DNA of 64,000 nucleotides from assembly GCA_040756575.1 (NCBI GenBank), contig JBFLYP010000010.1, positions 1 through 64,000 on the forward strand, in the 5' to 3' direction. The notes beneath the pieces were generated by a model that had not been told where the DNA came from, did not search any database, and saw only the letters and a list, made by a program, of their open reading frames with translations. Below, one piece after another: positions 48,817 through 56,834 of the stretch. Position 1 is the first letter of the stretch. Each line of letters starts with the position of its first letter. Source of the stretch: DTYU01 sp040756575 (GTDB lineage: Bacteria; Bacillota; Desulfotomaculia; Desulfotomaculales; Ammonificaceae). The translations under genes and the position numbers were made by a program.

Positions 48817-49632
48817 TTAATAGCTGTGCAGGCCCTCCATCAGGTACGTTACGCCGAAAAAGGTGAACATGACAGTTGCAAAGCCCAGGATGGCAAGCCA
48901 TGCGCCGCGCCGCCCCCGCCAGGAGCCCCGGGTCCAGCCGTGCAAGTAGAAGGCGTAAACGATCCACGTGATAAGTGCCCATGTCTCCTTGGGGTCCCAG
49001 CTCCACCAGGTTCCCCAGGCCTCCTCCGCCCATACCGCGCCGGTGATGAGCACGAGCGTCTGAAAGGCGAAGCCGAAGGCGATGGTGCCGTATATCAAAC
49101 GGTCGAGGCGCCCGGGTTCCGGAAAAAGACTCTTCACTCCTGAATTCGAAGCGCCCGGGCGGTCCTTTATGAGGTACATTACAGCCATGGCGAAAGACAA
49201 TCCAAATGCCCCGTAAGCCAGGATGGCCGTCGCGACATGGAACTGAAGCCAGTAGCTTTGCAGCGCGGCGACCAGCGGCTCCGCCGCCTTTTGAATCTTG
49301 AAGGCGTAGGCCATCAGCACAACGATCAGCGGGGTTGCAAAGATACCCGCGCCGGGCATTCTCATCCGGGTGCCGGCAAAGAGCGTGGCGAAGGCGATAC
49401 CGAAAATCATTAGGCTAAGAAACTCGTACATGTTTGCGAAGGGCCAGCGCCCTGCAGCGATGCTCCTGGCGGTCAGGCTGACCAGGTGGGATAGTAACCC
49501 TGCGGCGGTGAGGGCTAAGCCTAATTTGGCGGTACGGTCGCTCCTCGTCCATCCGTATGCGAAAAAGGCCGCCATCGCGAGTACGTAAGCAATAAGGGCG
49601 ATGGTAAAGAAGTTGCTTTCGACGGGTTGCAC
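48817..49632 (-). CDS. ccsA: Cytochrome c biogenesis protein CcsA/ResC (system II)
   Basis: A 271-residue membrane protein that with ResB moves heme across the membrane and ligates it to apocytochromes c. The tryptophan-rich heme-handling motif 'WGTWWSWDPKETWALITW' is near residue 195, with conserved His in flanking helices ('LQFHVATAILAYGAFG' and 'AFYLHGW'). GTG 49632 after AAGGAGTGA is the start; the longer frame to 49851 overlaps resB and lacks a site. Needed for the many cytochromes nearby. Confidence 0.93.
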   Translation of the reverse strand: MQPVESNFFTIALIAYVLAMAAFFAYGWTRSDRTAKLGLALTAAGLLSHLVSLTARSIAAGRWPFANMYEFLSLMIFGIAFATLFAGTRMRMPGAGIFATPLIVVLMAYAFKIQKAAEPLVAALQSYWLQFHVATAILAYGAFGLSFAMAVMYLIKDRPGASNSGVKSLFPEPGRLDRLIYGTIAFGFAFQTLVLITGAVWAEEAWGTWWSWDPKETWALITWIVYAFYLHGWTRGSWRGRRGAWLAILGFATVMFTFFGVTYLMEGLHSY

Positions 49633-49654
49633 GTGAGTCACTCCTTCCGGGAAT

Positions 49655-50722
49655 TTAATTGGTGGCTGCCGTTGTTGTATTGCCGGCCGGTATCCGGGTC
49701 CGCCGGGGGTTAAAGATGAGGTAAAGGAAGACGCCTGCGGTGGCCAGGATGAAGCCGGCGAAGGTGTACGGGAGCGCCGGATTGCGCTTGACCTGTAACC
49801 CTGTATATTGGGTGAAGCTGTTAAAAACGATTTCCCCGTCGGGAATCTCACCAGCCTTACCTATCGGCAGGATGCCCATCTTGACGGGCCCGTTTCGGTA
49901 CAGAACCCAAAGCACATGTGGATTTTTCGGCTCCTGCGAGCGCGTTGCCGGGTGCCCGTTCATGTCGTAGACAAAATCAGGATAAAACCGGGTAAGCAAC
50001 GCGTACTGCGAACTGATCGGGTACGGTCGCTCGTCGGGAATCGTCTGAAAAGGCACGATTGCCCCGCCGACCGTCAGGCGTCCGCCCAAAACCGTGCCGT
50101 AATTCATCTGGTAGACCTTAACTCCCCGGTGTTTCAGTGGATGGTTAACTGAAATATCAGCCTCCCGGACGGGCTTGCCGTTTTCAAGTACGGCACACCG
50201 GGTGATATACTGCTTCGGGGAACCGTCGGGGTAATACTCCACCTTGAAACTCTTGATCCGGAGGTCGAAGGGGAATCCCTTGGCAGTCAGCCCTGCAACC
50301 TCTCCCGGTACGGCGTTCACCCGCTTTTCATGGACCGCCCTGGGGGTGAACATCAGGGTGACGAGAATAAAAACAAGCCCGACGTGGAGCACCGTCAAGC
50401 CCCAGGCTCCTAAGCCCTTTCTGGCGTCTCTGCGGCTCAGGCGAATTGCAAACTCGCCCCTGTAATACGTACAGATCAGCAGGCTGACGACCAGCCAGAG
50501 TTCGGCGATCGTGAACCACCAGGAGCGGAAGAGGTTGGCAACCCCGGTGTTTATAATCAGTTGACCAAAGTTCGGTCCGTATCTTTGGGTATAAAACACA
50601 GCGTCCTCATTCTGAGGGATCAGGGTGCCGACTGCGGAGGCGATGCCGAGAAAGGCCAGGACCGTGAGGACGTTGCGTATAGAGGTGAAATGGTCCGTGA
50701 TCTTGGAAATAATTGTCTCCAC
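49655..50722 (-). CDS. resB: Cytochrome c biogenesis protein ResB (system II)
   Basis: ResB/Ccs1, 355 residues. N-terminal helices ('VLTVLAFLGIASAVGTLIPQNE', 'LFRSWWFTIAELWLVVSLLICTYYR'), a third helix at about 105-125, a large extracytoplasmic domain ('VNHPLKHRGVKVYQMNYGTV' is characteristic) and a last helix near 325-345. GTG start at 50722 with a weak site. It is followed by ccsA after 22 bases. Upstream lies a 32-bp tandem duplication. Confidence 0.92.
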   Translation of the reverse strand: METIISKITDHFTSIRNVLTVLAFLGIASAVGTLIPQNEDAVFYTQRYGPNFGQLIINTGVANLFRSWWFTIAELWLVVSLLICTYYRGEFAIRLSRRDARKGLGAWGLTVLHVGLVFILVTLMFTPRAVHEKRVNAVPGEVAGLTAKGFPFDLRIKSFKVEYYPDGSPKQYITRCAVLENGKPVREADISVNHPLKHRGVKVYQMNYGTVLGGRLTVGGAIVPFQTIPDERPYPISSQYALLTRFYPDFVYDMNGHPATRSQEPKNPHVLWVLYRNGPVKMGILPIGKAGEIPDGEIVFNSFTQYTGLQVKRNPALPYTFAGFILATAGVFLYLIFNPRRTRIPAGNTTTAATN

Positions 50723-50788
50723 CCCGCTAATTTATTGAATTATTCACCTTGAAGCTAAGTTTAAGACTAAGTACTTTATTTTTTCAGT

Positions 50789-50852
50789 TTAATTGTTTCG
50801 GAGCAGGAAGTCAATTCAAATTAATTGTTTCGGAGCAGGAAGTCACTTCAAA
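50789..50852. repeat. 32-bp tandem duplication upstream of resB
   Basis: Two head-to-tail copies (50789-50820, 50821-50852) starting TTAATTGTTTCGGAGCAGGA, differing by one base (A/C in TCAATTC/TCACTTC). They lie 67 bases upstream of the resB start on its promoter side. Confidence 0.8.
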
Positions 50853-50944
50853 ATTTTCAGGCTCTTTCTGCCGGAATATTTTCTCGTTTAGCTTTAGCGC
50901 TGAGAGCGTAAGATAGTTTACTTATTGCACATTCTTATAAACAC

Positions 50945-51073
50945 GCCTTTCGCTGCACTCAGGCACAAAACATTATGAAAATGGGTGTTCATCCGTGGTT
51001 TAGTCCCTTTCTCCGTCTCCTGCTCCTAACGTAGAACGTAGAACGTCGCACGTAGAACGATTTTCAGATTTCT
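50945..51073 (+). repeat. Long dispersed repeat, copy 2 (other copy at 27227-27362)
   Basis: Nearly identical to 27227-27362 but with one GTAGAAC unit fewer. Its right end abuts the toxin-antitoxin gene pair: TTTTCA (51061-51066) and TATGAT (51084-51089) spaced by 17 bases could even form that pair's promoter. The rest of the 50723-51121 gap contains the 32-bp tandem repeat and no gene. Confidence 0.8.
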
Positions 51074-51121
51074 TACTATCTGTTATGATGGTAAGAGAAA
51101 ATTTTCTTGGGGGAAAAGGTG

Positions 51122-51379
51122 ATGAGCAGGTCTATCACTAAGATTTCCAGTAAGAGGCAGATAACTGTGCCGGCAGCCTTTTGCAAAGCCTTAGGTATAG
51201 AACCGGGGGAGAAGGTGCTGATAGAAATCGTGGAGGGTAAGCTCGTGATTTCCCCCGGAGCGAAGAGCTACACGGAGCTTTTGTCCGGTTGCCTCAACGG
51301 CGTCTATGGCACGAGTAAAGAGGAGATTGAAGCCTACATCAGGAGGGAGCGCACCTCTTGGGAAGAGAAGCCTTTCTGA
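51122..51379 (+). CDS. AbrB/MazE-type antitoxin (SpoVT-AbrB domain)
   Basis: An 85-residue DNA-binding antitoxin. 'TKISSKRQITVPAAFCKALGIEPGEKVLIEI' at residues ~6-36 is the swapped-hairpin AbrB fold. The C-terminal part ('EEIEAYIRRERTSWEEKPF') would wrap the toxin. ATG 51122 follows AAAAGGTG; an in-frame TTG at 51107 is possible. It precedes a frameshifted PIN-domain gene. Confidence 0.85.
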   Translation: MSRSITKISSKRQITVPAAFCKALGIEPGEKVLIEIVEGKLVISPGAKSYTELLSGCLNGVYGTSKEEIEAYIRRERTSWEEKPF

Positions 51380-51384
51380 AAAAG

Positions 51385-51815
51385 GTGAGCGGGTGCCGCC
51401 GCGTGCTTCTCGATACAAGCGTGCCGATCTATTTTCTCCAGAAGGTTGCACCGTATAGCGCCCTGGTAGAACCGCTATTCCGCCTTGTTGAGGAACAGGC
51501 TGTAAACGGATTCTATCGGTAATTTCGGAGGCGGAGCTCCTCGTGGGTCCGGCGAAGAAAAACGATGCTGAGAGTTTAAGTTTGGTGAAATCCTTCCTTG
51601 AGAACTTTCCAGGCGTAGACGTGATACCCGTCTCCCGGCCGGTTGCCCAGGAAGCGGCAAAACTGCGGGCGGGAAGCCGGTTGCCCCTGCCGGATGCCCT
51701 TATTATCGCTACAGCGAAGGTATCCGGGTGTGAGGCGATTGTGGCTAATGATCTAACGTGGGCAAAGGCAGATGTTTTACCGGTTATCCTGTTAGACGAT
51801 TATTGCGACGAATAG
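51385..51815 (+). pseudogene. Frameshifted VapC-like PIN-domain toxin
   Basis: Two frames make one PIN protein of about 143 residues. The first (from GTG 51385) gives 'RVLLDTSVPIYFLQ' with the first catalytic Asp and ends at TAA 51520-51522 after 'EEQAVNGFYR'. The second takes over near 51513 as 'LSVISEAELLVGPAKKND' (Glu) and continues to 'LPLPDALIIATAKVSGCEAIVANDLTWAK' with the remaining acidic residues, ending at 51815. A one-base shift between about 51505 and 51515 separates them. PIN toxins are ribonucleases; this one is probably dead unless the shift is a sequencing error. Confidence 0.75.
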
Positions 51816-51906
51816 CGACCGCGCCGGGCATCTTTCTCGACTTCCTCTGAAGAAGATTTCGGCATCCTTGATCCATTAGATCCATTGGCGGCAACGGGAA
51901 TATCCA

Positions 51907-54198
51907 TCAGTGGCAGCCGGCGGCGGTGGTGCAGTCCCCCCTGGACCAAGTCCCGGGGTCCGGCAGTGTTGCGGGTAAGCCCGTGATCTTCACCCCGGTG
52001 GAATAGGGCGGACTATAGCTGGTATCCATGAGTATCCCCCTGCGCCTGGAGCCGTGCGGGAGCGCCCCGTGGCAGCAGGCGCAGCCCTGTTCGTGAACGT
52101 AGCCCTTATTCCCCTTATATAGGGCGTGCAGGTTAGACCCCGCGTTGCCTGAGAACTTTGAGGTTCCGGTCCCGCCGCTACCGGCGTAAAAGTTATAGTC
52201 GTGGCACTTGAAGCAGAGATGACTGGAGGTGTCGGTGCCGCGCTTCCCGGTAGCGCCTGCAACGCTGGTGTCCGGGTTCCACGGCGCCTTGAGGATGAAC
52301 TTCTCGGTCGAGCCGTGCGGCCCCGCGACGCTGCTGCCGGCGCTCCCGTGGCAGTCGGTGCATTTCATCGGGCTGTCGTACGTCCACGGACTGACGAACT
52401 TCCCGTAACCGGAAGGCACTCTGCTTATCCCCACCACCGCGTGGTAGCCCGGGTTGTTCGGGTTGAACTCCACCGAGGGATCCGTCTCCGCGAAGCCGCC
52501 GCTCGGCGAAGTGGGCGGGCTGCTGCCGTAGCTGAAGTACGAGTGGCACTTGAAGCAGACCTCGTACTGGCAGTCCGCGTCCTTCGTGAAGGTGTACGCC
52601 GGCGTTGCCCACGGCGTGGTCCCATAAGTCGGCATCACGCCCGAAACGCCCCGGAGCGGGCTGCCGGAAGTCGCCTGATGCACGTCGTGGCAGTCGGCGC
52701 ACTCGGCGTGGCGGTCGGCCTGCGGCACCAAGGCGTAATTCTCCGTGTTACTGTGCTTGCCGGAGAGCGTCAGCGTCGGGTGAGCGGATGACTTGAGGAA
52801 GTCGGACCTTATGTCAGGCGCACCGCCGCCGCTCTTGTGGCAGCGCAGGCACTCGCCATCGGTGGTGGAAGTATCCTCGTCGTAGCGCTGCAGTGCCGGG
52901 TAGTCGGAGCCGTGGCTCTCGTGGCAGGTAAGGCAGGTCATCCCCGTCCCGCCGTGGCCCCCGGACTGATAACTGCCTTTGTTCCAGCCGCCCGAGTTGG
53001 TGGTGAAAATCGTTTCCGGGAAGACGATGGTGTAGGGTACGTATTCAGTGGTGCTTTCGGTGGCCGCCGGCGGGCTGCCGTCGTGGCAGCTTATACAAAA
53101 GCCGGTGAAGGTGCCGACAGTGTTGGCGATGCCGTTATCCTGCGTAGCGGCGGTTCTCGCCATCACCGACTTGGTGTTGTCGGGGTTGGCAACCTGGGAA
53201 TAGGTCTCCACAGCGGAGAGGGACTTCGCGCCTACGGTGTGCGGCCCGTGGCAGCTCGTGCATTCCACTTTGGCACCGGTGGTGCCGGTGACATCGTGGT
53301 GGGAAGATTTGGCGAACTCCGCCTGGATATTGCGCCCGCTCATCGAATTGGACGTGGTGTTGTGGCATTTAAAGCAAAGGTTCTCCTCCGCTTTGGTTAC
53401 GAGGCGCTTCCGGTCCGAGGCGTGCTTATAGTGACAAGTGGCGCAGGTCACCAGGGTACCGGATGCAGGCTGCAGCGCAGCCTTAGAAGTGTCGTAATGC
53501 GCCGCTTTGCTGTTCCGGTGGTTACCGAGGGTATATACCCAGTAGCTGACGGATTGGTTTTCCACGCTTGGGAAGCCGCGGTCGGTGCTCCCGTGGCAGG
53601 CTAAGCAGAAGTCCGGTCCCTGGTAGTAGCGGCCGGTGCTGTCGGTGCTGCTCAGCAGGCGGGCGTAGACCCCGCCGCTGACGGTAGTGTCACCGTGAGG
53701 GTTGTGGCAGTCGACGCACTCGAGCACCTGCCCCACGGCAGGGTTGCCGGTGTTTTTCACCGGGTGGAAGCATACCGAGCCTGCGGTTGTTCCGAAGCCG
53801 AAGCCGTAGACCTCCCTGGTTACGCCGGCGCCCCAGATGTCTGTTTCAGGTACATAAACTACGTTAAACACGCTTGCCGTGCCGTCGTGGCAGGTGAGGC
53901 ACAGGGCGGTAATCTCGCTTTGCAGTATGAGGGGCGGGCCTGCGGCGGTGTGGGCCACGTGGCAGGCGGCACAGCCCGCGGGGAATGCCTCGTAAGGCCC
54001 GTGGGGGGTCTCATAAGCCTGGGCGGCGACGGAACCGGCAAACGACCCGCCGGTGAGCAGGAGCAGGGCGCAGCAAAGGAGGAGGCACGCGACGTTTGTG
54101 CTCAAGTGGGAGTTGCCAAAGAGTAGTTTTCGAAAGCGGGCCCCGTCTGCTCGCAGATGGCAGGCGTTGGCTCCAACATCTAATCTCTGGCGTTCCAT
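51907..54198 (-). CDS. Multiheme c-type cytochrome, 15 CXXCH sites
   Basis: An exported cytochrome of about 763 residues with fifteen CXXCH sites, many as 'CXXCHxxH' doublets (CAACHVAH, CVDCHNPH, CATCHYKH, CTSCHGPH, CLTCHESH, CADCHDVH). It ends in an unusual 'CTTAAGCH' (C-x5-C-H). A signal peptide ends near 'GSVAAQAYETPHGPYEAFPAGCAACH'. The start is uncertain: ATG 54198 with AGGTGCG, or ATG 54282 with an AGGA placed too close. Residues encoded by 52267-52927 are identical to those of the next gene. Probably surface or periplasmic electron transfer. The 290 bases to the upstream gene hold nothing recognisable. Confidence 0.85.
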   Translation of the reverse strand: MERQRLDVGANACHLRADGARFRKLLFGNSHLSTNVACLLLCCALLLLTGGSFAGSVAAQAYETPHGPYEAFPAGCAACHVAHTAAGPPLILQSEITALCLTCHDGTASVFNVVYVPETDIWGAGVTREVYGFGFGTTAGSVCFHPVKNTGNPAVGQVLECVDCHNPHGDTTVSGGVYARLLSSTDSTGRYYQGPDFCLACHGSTDRGFPSVENQSVSYWVYTLGNHRNSKAAHYDTSKAALQPASGTLVTCATCHYKHASDRKRLVTKAEENLCFKCHNTTSNSMSGRNIQAEFAKSSHHDVTGTTGAKVECTSCHGPHTVGAKSLSAVETYSQVANPDNTKSVMARTAATQDNGIANTVGTFTGFCISCHDGSPPAATESTTEYVPYTIVFPETIFTTNSGGWNKGSYQSGGHGGTGMTCLTCHESHGSDYPALQRYDEDTSTTDGECLRCHKSGGGAPDIRSDFLKSSAHPTLTLSGKHSNTENYALVPQADRHAECADCHDVHQATSGSPLRGVSGVMPTYGTTPWATPAYTFTKDADCQYEVCFKCHSYFSYGSSPPTSPSGGFAETDPSVEFNPNNPGYHAVVGISRVPSGYGKFVSPWTYDSPMKCTDCHGSAGSSVAGPHGSTEKFILKAPWNPDTSVAGATGKRGTDTSSHLCFKCHDYNFYAGSGGTGTSKFSGNAGSNLHALYKGNKGYVHEQGCACCHGALPHGSRRRGILMDTSYSPPYSTGVKITGLPATLPDPGTWSRGDCTTAAGCH
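52267..52927. repeat. 661-bp exact repeat inside cytochrome gene, copy 1
   Basis: As far as can be compared by eye, identical to 54842-55502 at constant offset 2575, with abrupt loss of identity at both ends (T/C at 52266/54841, and GTAAGG against TCGCCG after 52927/55502). It encodes five heme sites (CLRCH, CADCH, CFKCH, CTDCH and the shared start of the preceding CXXCHESH block). Confidence 0.9.
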
Positions 54199-54490
54199 GA
54201 TTCGCACCTGCAGGTGGAGCCGGATTTCGTTCGGCTGCCGCATAACGGATGTGATACGATATATTTCTACAGTTCTCGGCATTTTCCTGCTATCGATTTA
54301 GAATCGGGACAAATATTTGCCGCTTGAAAGGGGGATAAGAAATGCCTTAGGCAACATCTGATCGTAAAAAAGATACGCTACCGGCTGTGGTTTCCAAAAC
54401 CCGTTGCTGGCAAAAGGGCCGGGAAATGGAGATGGCCGGCAATTATGCTTTGCCGGCCCGGAAAAGAATCTTCTGAGGGCTAACCTGCAT

Positions 54491-56758
54491 TCACTGACCG
54501 CCGTGGCAGCCGGCGGCGGTGGTGCAGTCCTGCCTGCGCCACGTTCCCGGGTCACGGAGGGGATCGGACAGGCGCGTGATTTTGACCCCGGTATCGTAGG
54601 GCGTTTCCCCTTGGACCACGAGTATCCCGCGGCGCTTGTAACCGTGGGGGAGCGACCCGTGGCAGGAGGCGCAGCCGAGACCGGTATGATGGCCGCCGTG
54701 AAGGTTATCCTTGCACTCGCAATCGCCGTGGGAGAACTTTGATTCTCCGGTTCCTTGGCCGAGGGCGTAAAAGTCGTAATCATGGCACTTGAAGCAAAGG
54801 TGGTCGCGCGTATTTGCCTTTCCCGTGGCGTCGGGATCACCGGTGTCCGGGTTCCACGGCGCCTTGAGGATGAACTTCTCGGTCGAGCCGTGCGGCCCCG
54901 CGACGCTGCTGCCGGCGCTCCCGTGGCAGTCGGTGCATTTCATCGGGCTGTCGTACGTCCACGGACTGACGAACTTCCCGTAACCGGAAGGCACTCTGCT
55001 TATCCCCACCACCGCGTGGTAGCCCGGGTTGTTCGGGTTGAACTCCACCGAGGGATCCGTCTCCGCGAAGCCGCCGCTCGGCGAAGTGGGCGGGCTGCTG
55101 CCGTAGCTGAAGTACGAGTGGCACTTGAAGCAGACCTCGTACTGGCAGTCCGCGTCCTTCGTGAAGGTGTACGCCGGCGTTGCCCACGGCGTGGTCCCAT
55201 AAGTCGGCATCACGCCCGAAACGCCCCGGAGCGGGCTGCCGGAAGTCGCCTGATGCACGTCGTGGCAGTCGGCGCACTCGGCGTGGCGGTCGGCCTGCGG
55301 CACCAAGGCGTAATTCTCCGTGTTACTGTGCTTGCCGGAGAGCGTCAGCGTCGGGTGAGCGGATGACTTGAGGAAGTCGGACCTTATGTCAGGCGCACCG
55401 CCGCCGCTCTTGTGGCAGCGCAGGCACTCGCCATCGGTGGTGGAAGTATCCTCGTCGTAGCGCTGCAGTGCCGGGTAGTCGGAGCCGTGGCTCTCGTGGC
55501 AGTCGCCGCAGGTTATGTTCGCCGACGCCGTGCCGTGGGCGCTGGATTTGTAGCTCCTCTTGTTCCAGCCGCCGGAGTTGGTGGTGATGCTGATATCGGG
55601 AAAAACTACGGTATAAGGGACGAATTCGTCCACTGTGGCGACCGCAGTCGGCGGGCTGCCGTCGTGGCACTTGATGCAGAAGTCGCTGAGATCCCCGACG
55701 GTGTTGGGAAGCCCGCCGAGTCCGGTACCGGCTGCACCGGAGAAGCCTTTCTTGGTATTGTCCGGGTCGGAAAGGACCGAGTAAGCGCCCTCGAGCTTGT
55801 AAGGGATACGATCCTTTGACGGGACATTATTTGACGAGACATTATGACACTGCCCACAGTAGACTCCTGGTTCATTTACCGAAAAGCTCATGTAGTTCGC
55901 AGTATGCGGCCCGTGGCAATTGGAGCACTCGAGGCTGGAGCCGCCGGCGCCGTCTACGTTGTGGACGGAACCCGTTTTGCTGAAGGCCCGTACGGGATGG
56001 GGATGAACAGTGCCTAATTTGTCGCCTTCTTTTACGTGGCAGGTCCAGCAAAGGCTTTCCTCAACCTTCGATAGCAGCCTGCTGTTCGGCGCGGCGTGTT
56101 TGTTGTGGCACATCACGCAGGTCACTTTAGTGCCCGAGGCGGGCTGGAGTTCCTCCGCTGCGGTAAGGTAGTGGGCGGCATTCGGGTTCCGGTGGTTGCC
56201 GAGGGTGTCCTCCCAATAGGTGTCGGTTTCGCCGGTGAAGTTACGGTCCACTGCGCCGTGGCAGGAGAGGCAGAAGTCCGGCCCCTCGTTATAGCGATTT
56301 GTTCCGTCTGAGCTGTTCAAAAGGCGGGGGTAGACCTGCCCGTTCACAGTCGGGTCGCCGTGGGGGTTGTGGCAGTGAACGCACTCGATTGTTTCACCCA
56401 CGGCCGTGTTGCCGAGAAGGTCTTTCACCCCTCTGACAGGATGATAGTTCACGGCGCCGCATGTCGAACTGAACCCCGCGTAAACCGCGTTGACCACGTC
56501 GTAACTGCTGCCGGTTCCGTCGTGGCAGGCAAGGCAGAGCGAGGTAATGGTCGGCTGCTTTAAAAGGGTTGCCCCCGGGCTAGCATGGGCCACGTGGCAG
56601 GCCGCGCACCCGGCCGGAAAGGCACCGTAAGGCCCGTGCGGGTTTTCATACGCCTGGGCGGAAACGGTGATCAGAGAGGCTGAGCCCGCGGCAAGGAGAG
56701 CAATCGGCAGCAAGAAAAGGAAAAGGAAGCCTTTTTTCTTGGAAAACACTTTACCCAC
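54491..56758 (-). CDS. Multiheme c-type cytochrome, 16 CXXCH sites
   Basis: A 755-residue paralogue of the preceding cytochrome with sixteen CXXCH sites and the same terminal 'CTTAAGCH' (C-x5-C-H). Clear Sec signal peptide: basic 'KVFSKKKG', helix 'FLFLFLLPIALLAAGSASLI', cleavage near 'TVSAQA', then 'YENPHGPYGAFPAGCAACHVAHA'. The two proteins are alike throughout and identical over the region encoded by 54842-55502. ATG 56758, with only a weak AGGT site upstream. No attachment motif is visible; release to or retention in the cell wall cannot be decided. Confidence 0.9.
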   Translation of the reverse strand: MGKVFSKKKGFLFLFLLPIALLAAGSASLITVSAQAYENPHGPYGAFPAGCAACHVAHASPGATLLKQPTITSLCLACHDGTGSSYDVVNAVYAGFSSTCGAVNYHPVRGVKDLLGNTAVGETIECVHCHNPHGDPTVNGQVYPRLLNSSDGTNRYNEGPDFCLSCHGAVDRNFTGETDTYWEDTLGNHRNPNAAHYLTAAEELQPASGTKVTCVMCHNKHAAPNSRLLSKVEESLCWTCHVKEGDKLGTVHPHPVRAFSKTGSVHNVDGAGGSSLECSNCHGPHTANYMSFSVNEPGVYCGQCHNVSSNNVPSKDRIPYKLEGAYSVLSDPDNTKKGFSGAAGTGLGGLPNTVGDLSDFCIKCHDGSPPTAVATVDEFVPYTVVFPDISITTNSGGWNKRSYKSSAHGTASANITCGDCHESHGSDYPALQRYDEDTSTTDGECLRCHKSGGGAPDIRSDFLKSSAHPTLTLSGKHSNTENYALVPQADRHAECADCHDVHQATSGSPLRGVSGVMPTYGTTPWATPAYTFTKDADCQYEVCFKCHSYFSYGSSPPTSPSGGFAETDPSVEFNPNNPGYHAVVGISRVPSGYGKFVSPWTYDSPMKCTDCHGSAGSSVAGPHGSTEKFILKAPWNPDTGDPDATGKANTRDHLCFKCHDYDFYALGQGTGESKFSHGDCECKDNLHGGHHTGLGCASCHGSLPHGYKRRGILVVQGETPYDTGVKITRLSDPLRDPGTWRRQDCTTAAGCHGGQ
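54842..55502. repeat. 661-bp exact repeat inside cytochrome gene, copy 2
   Basis: Partner of 52267-52927. The flanking parts of the two genes have diverged clearly at DNA and protein level, so the identity must postdate the gene duplication. Confidence 0.9.
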
Positions 56759-56834
56759 CTCATAGTATAAATAGAAACACTTAAGCTACGATCTCTATGG
56801 TTGTTTGTATCTTTGTTTGTTTCATCTAAAAAAC

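Noticed and set aside
52837..53604. A 255-codon plus-strand frame opposite a cytochrome gene
   Set aside because: Shadow of the CXXCH-rich gene; Gly/Ala/Val/Arg-rich composition follows from the opposite-strand codons.
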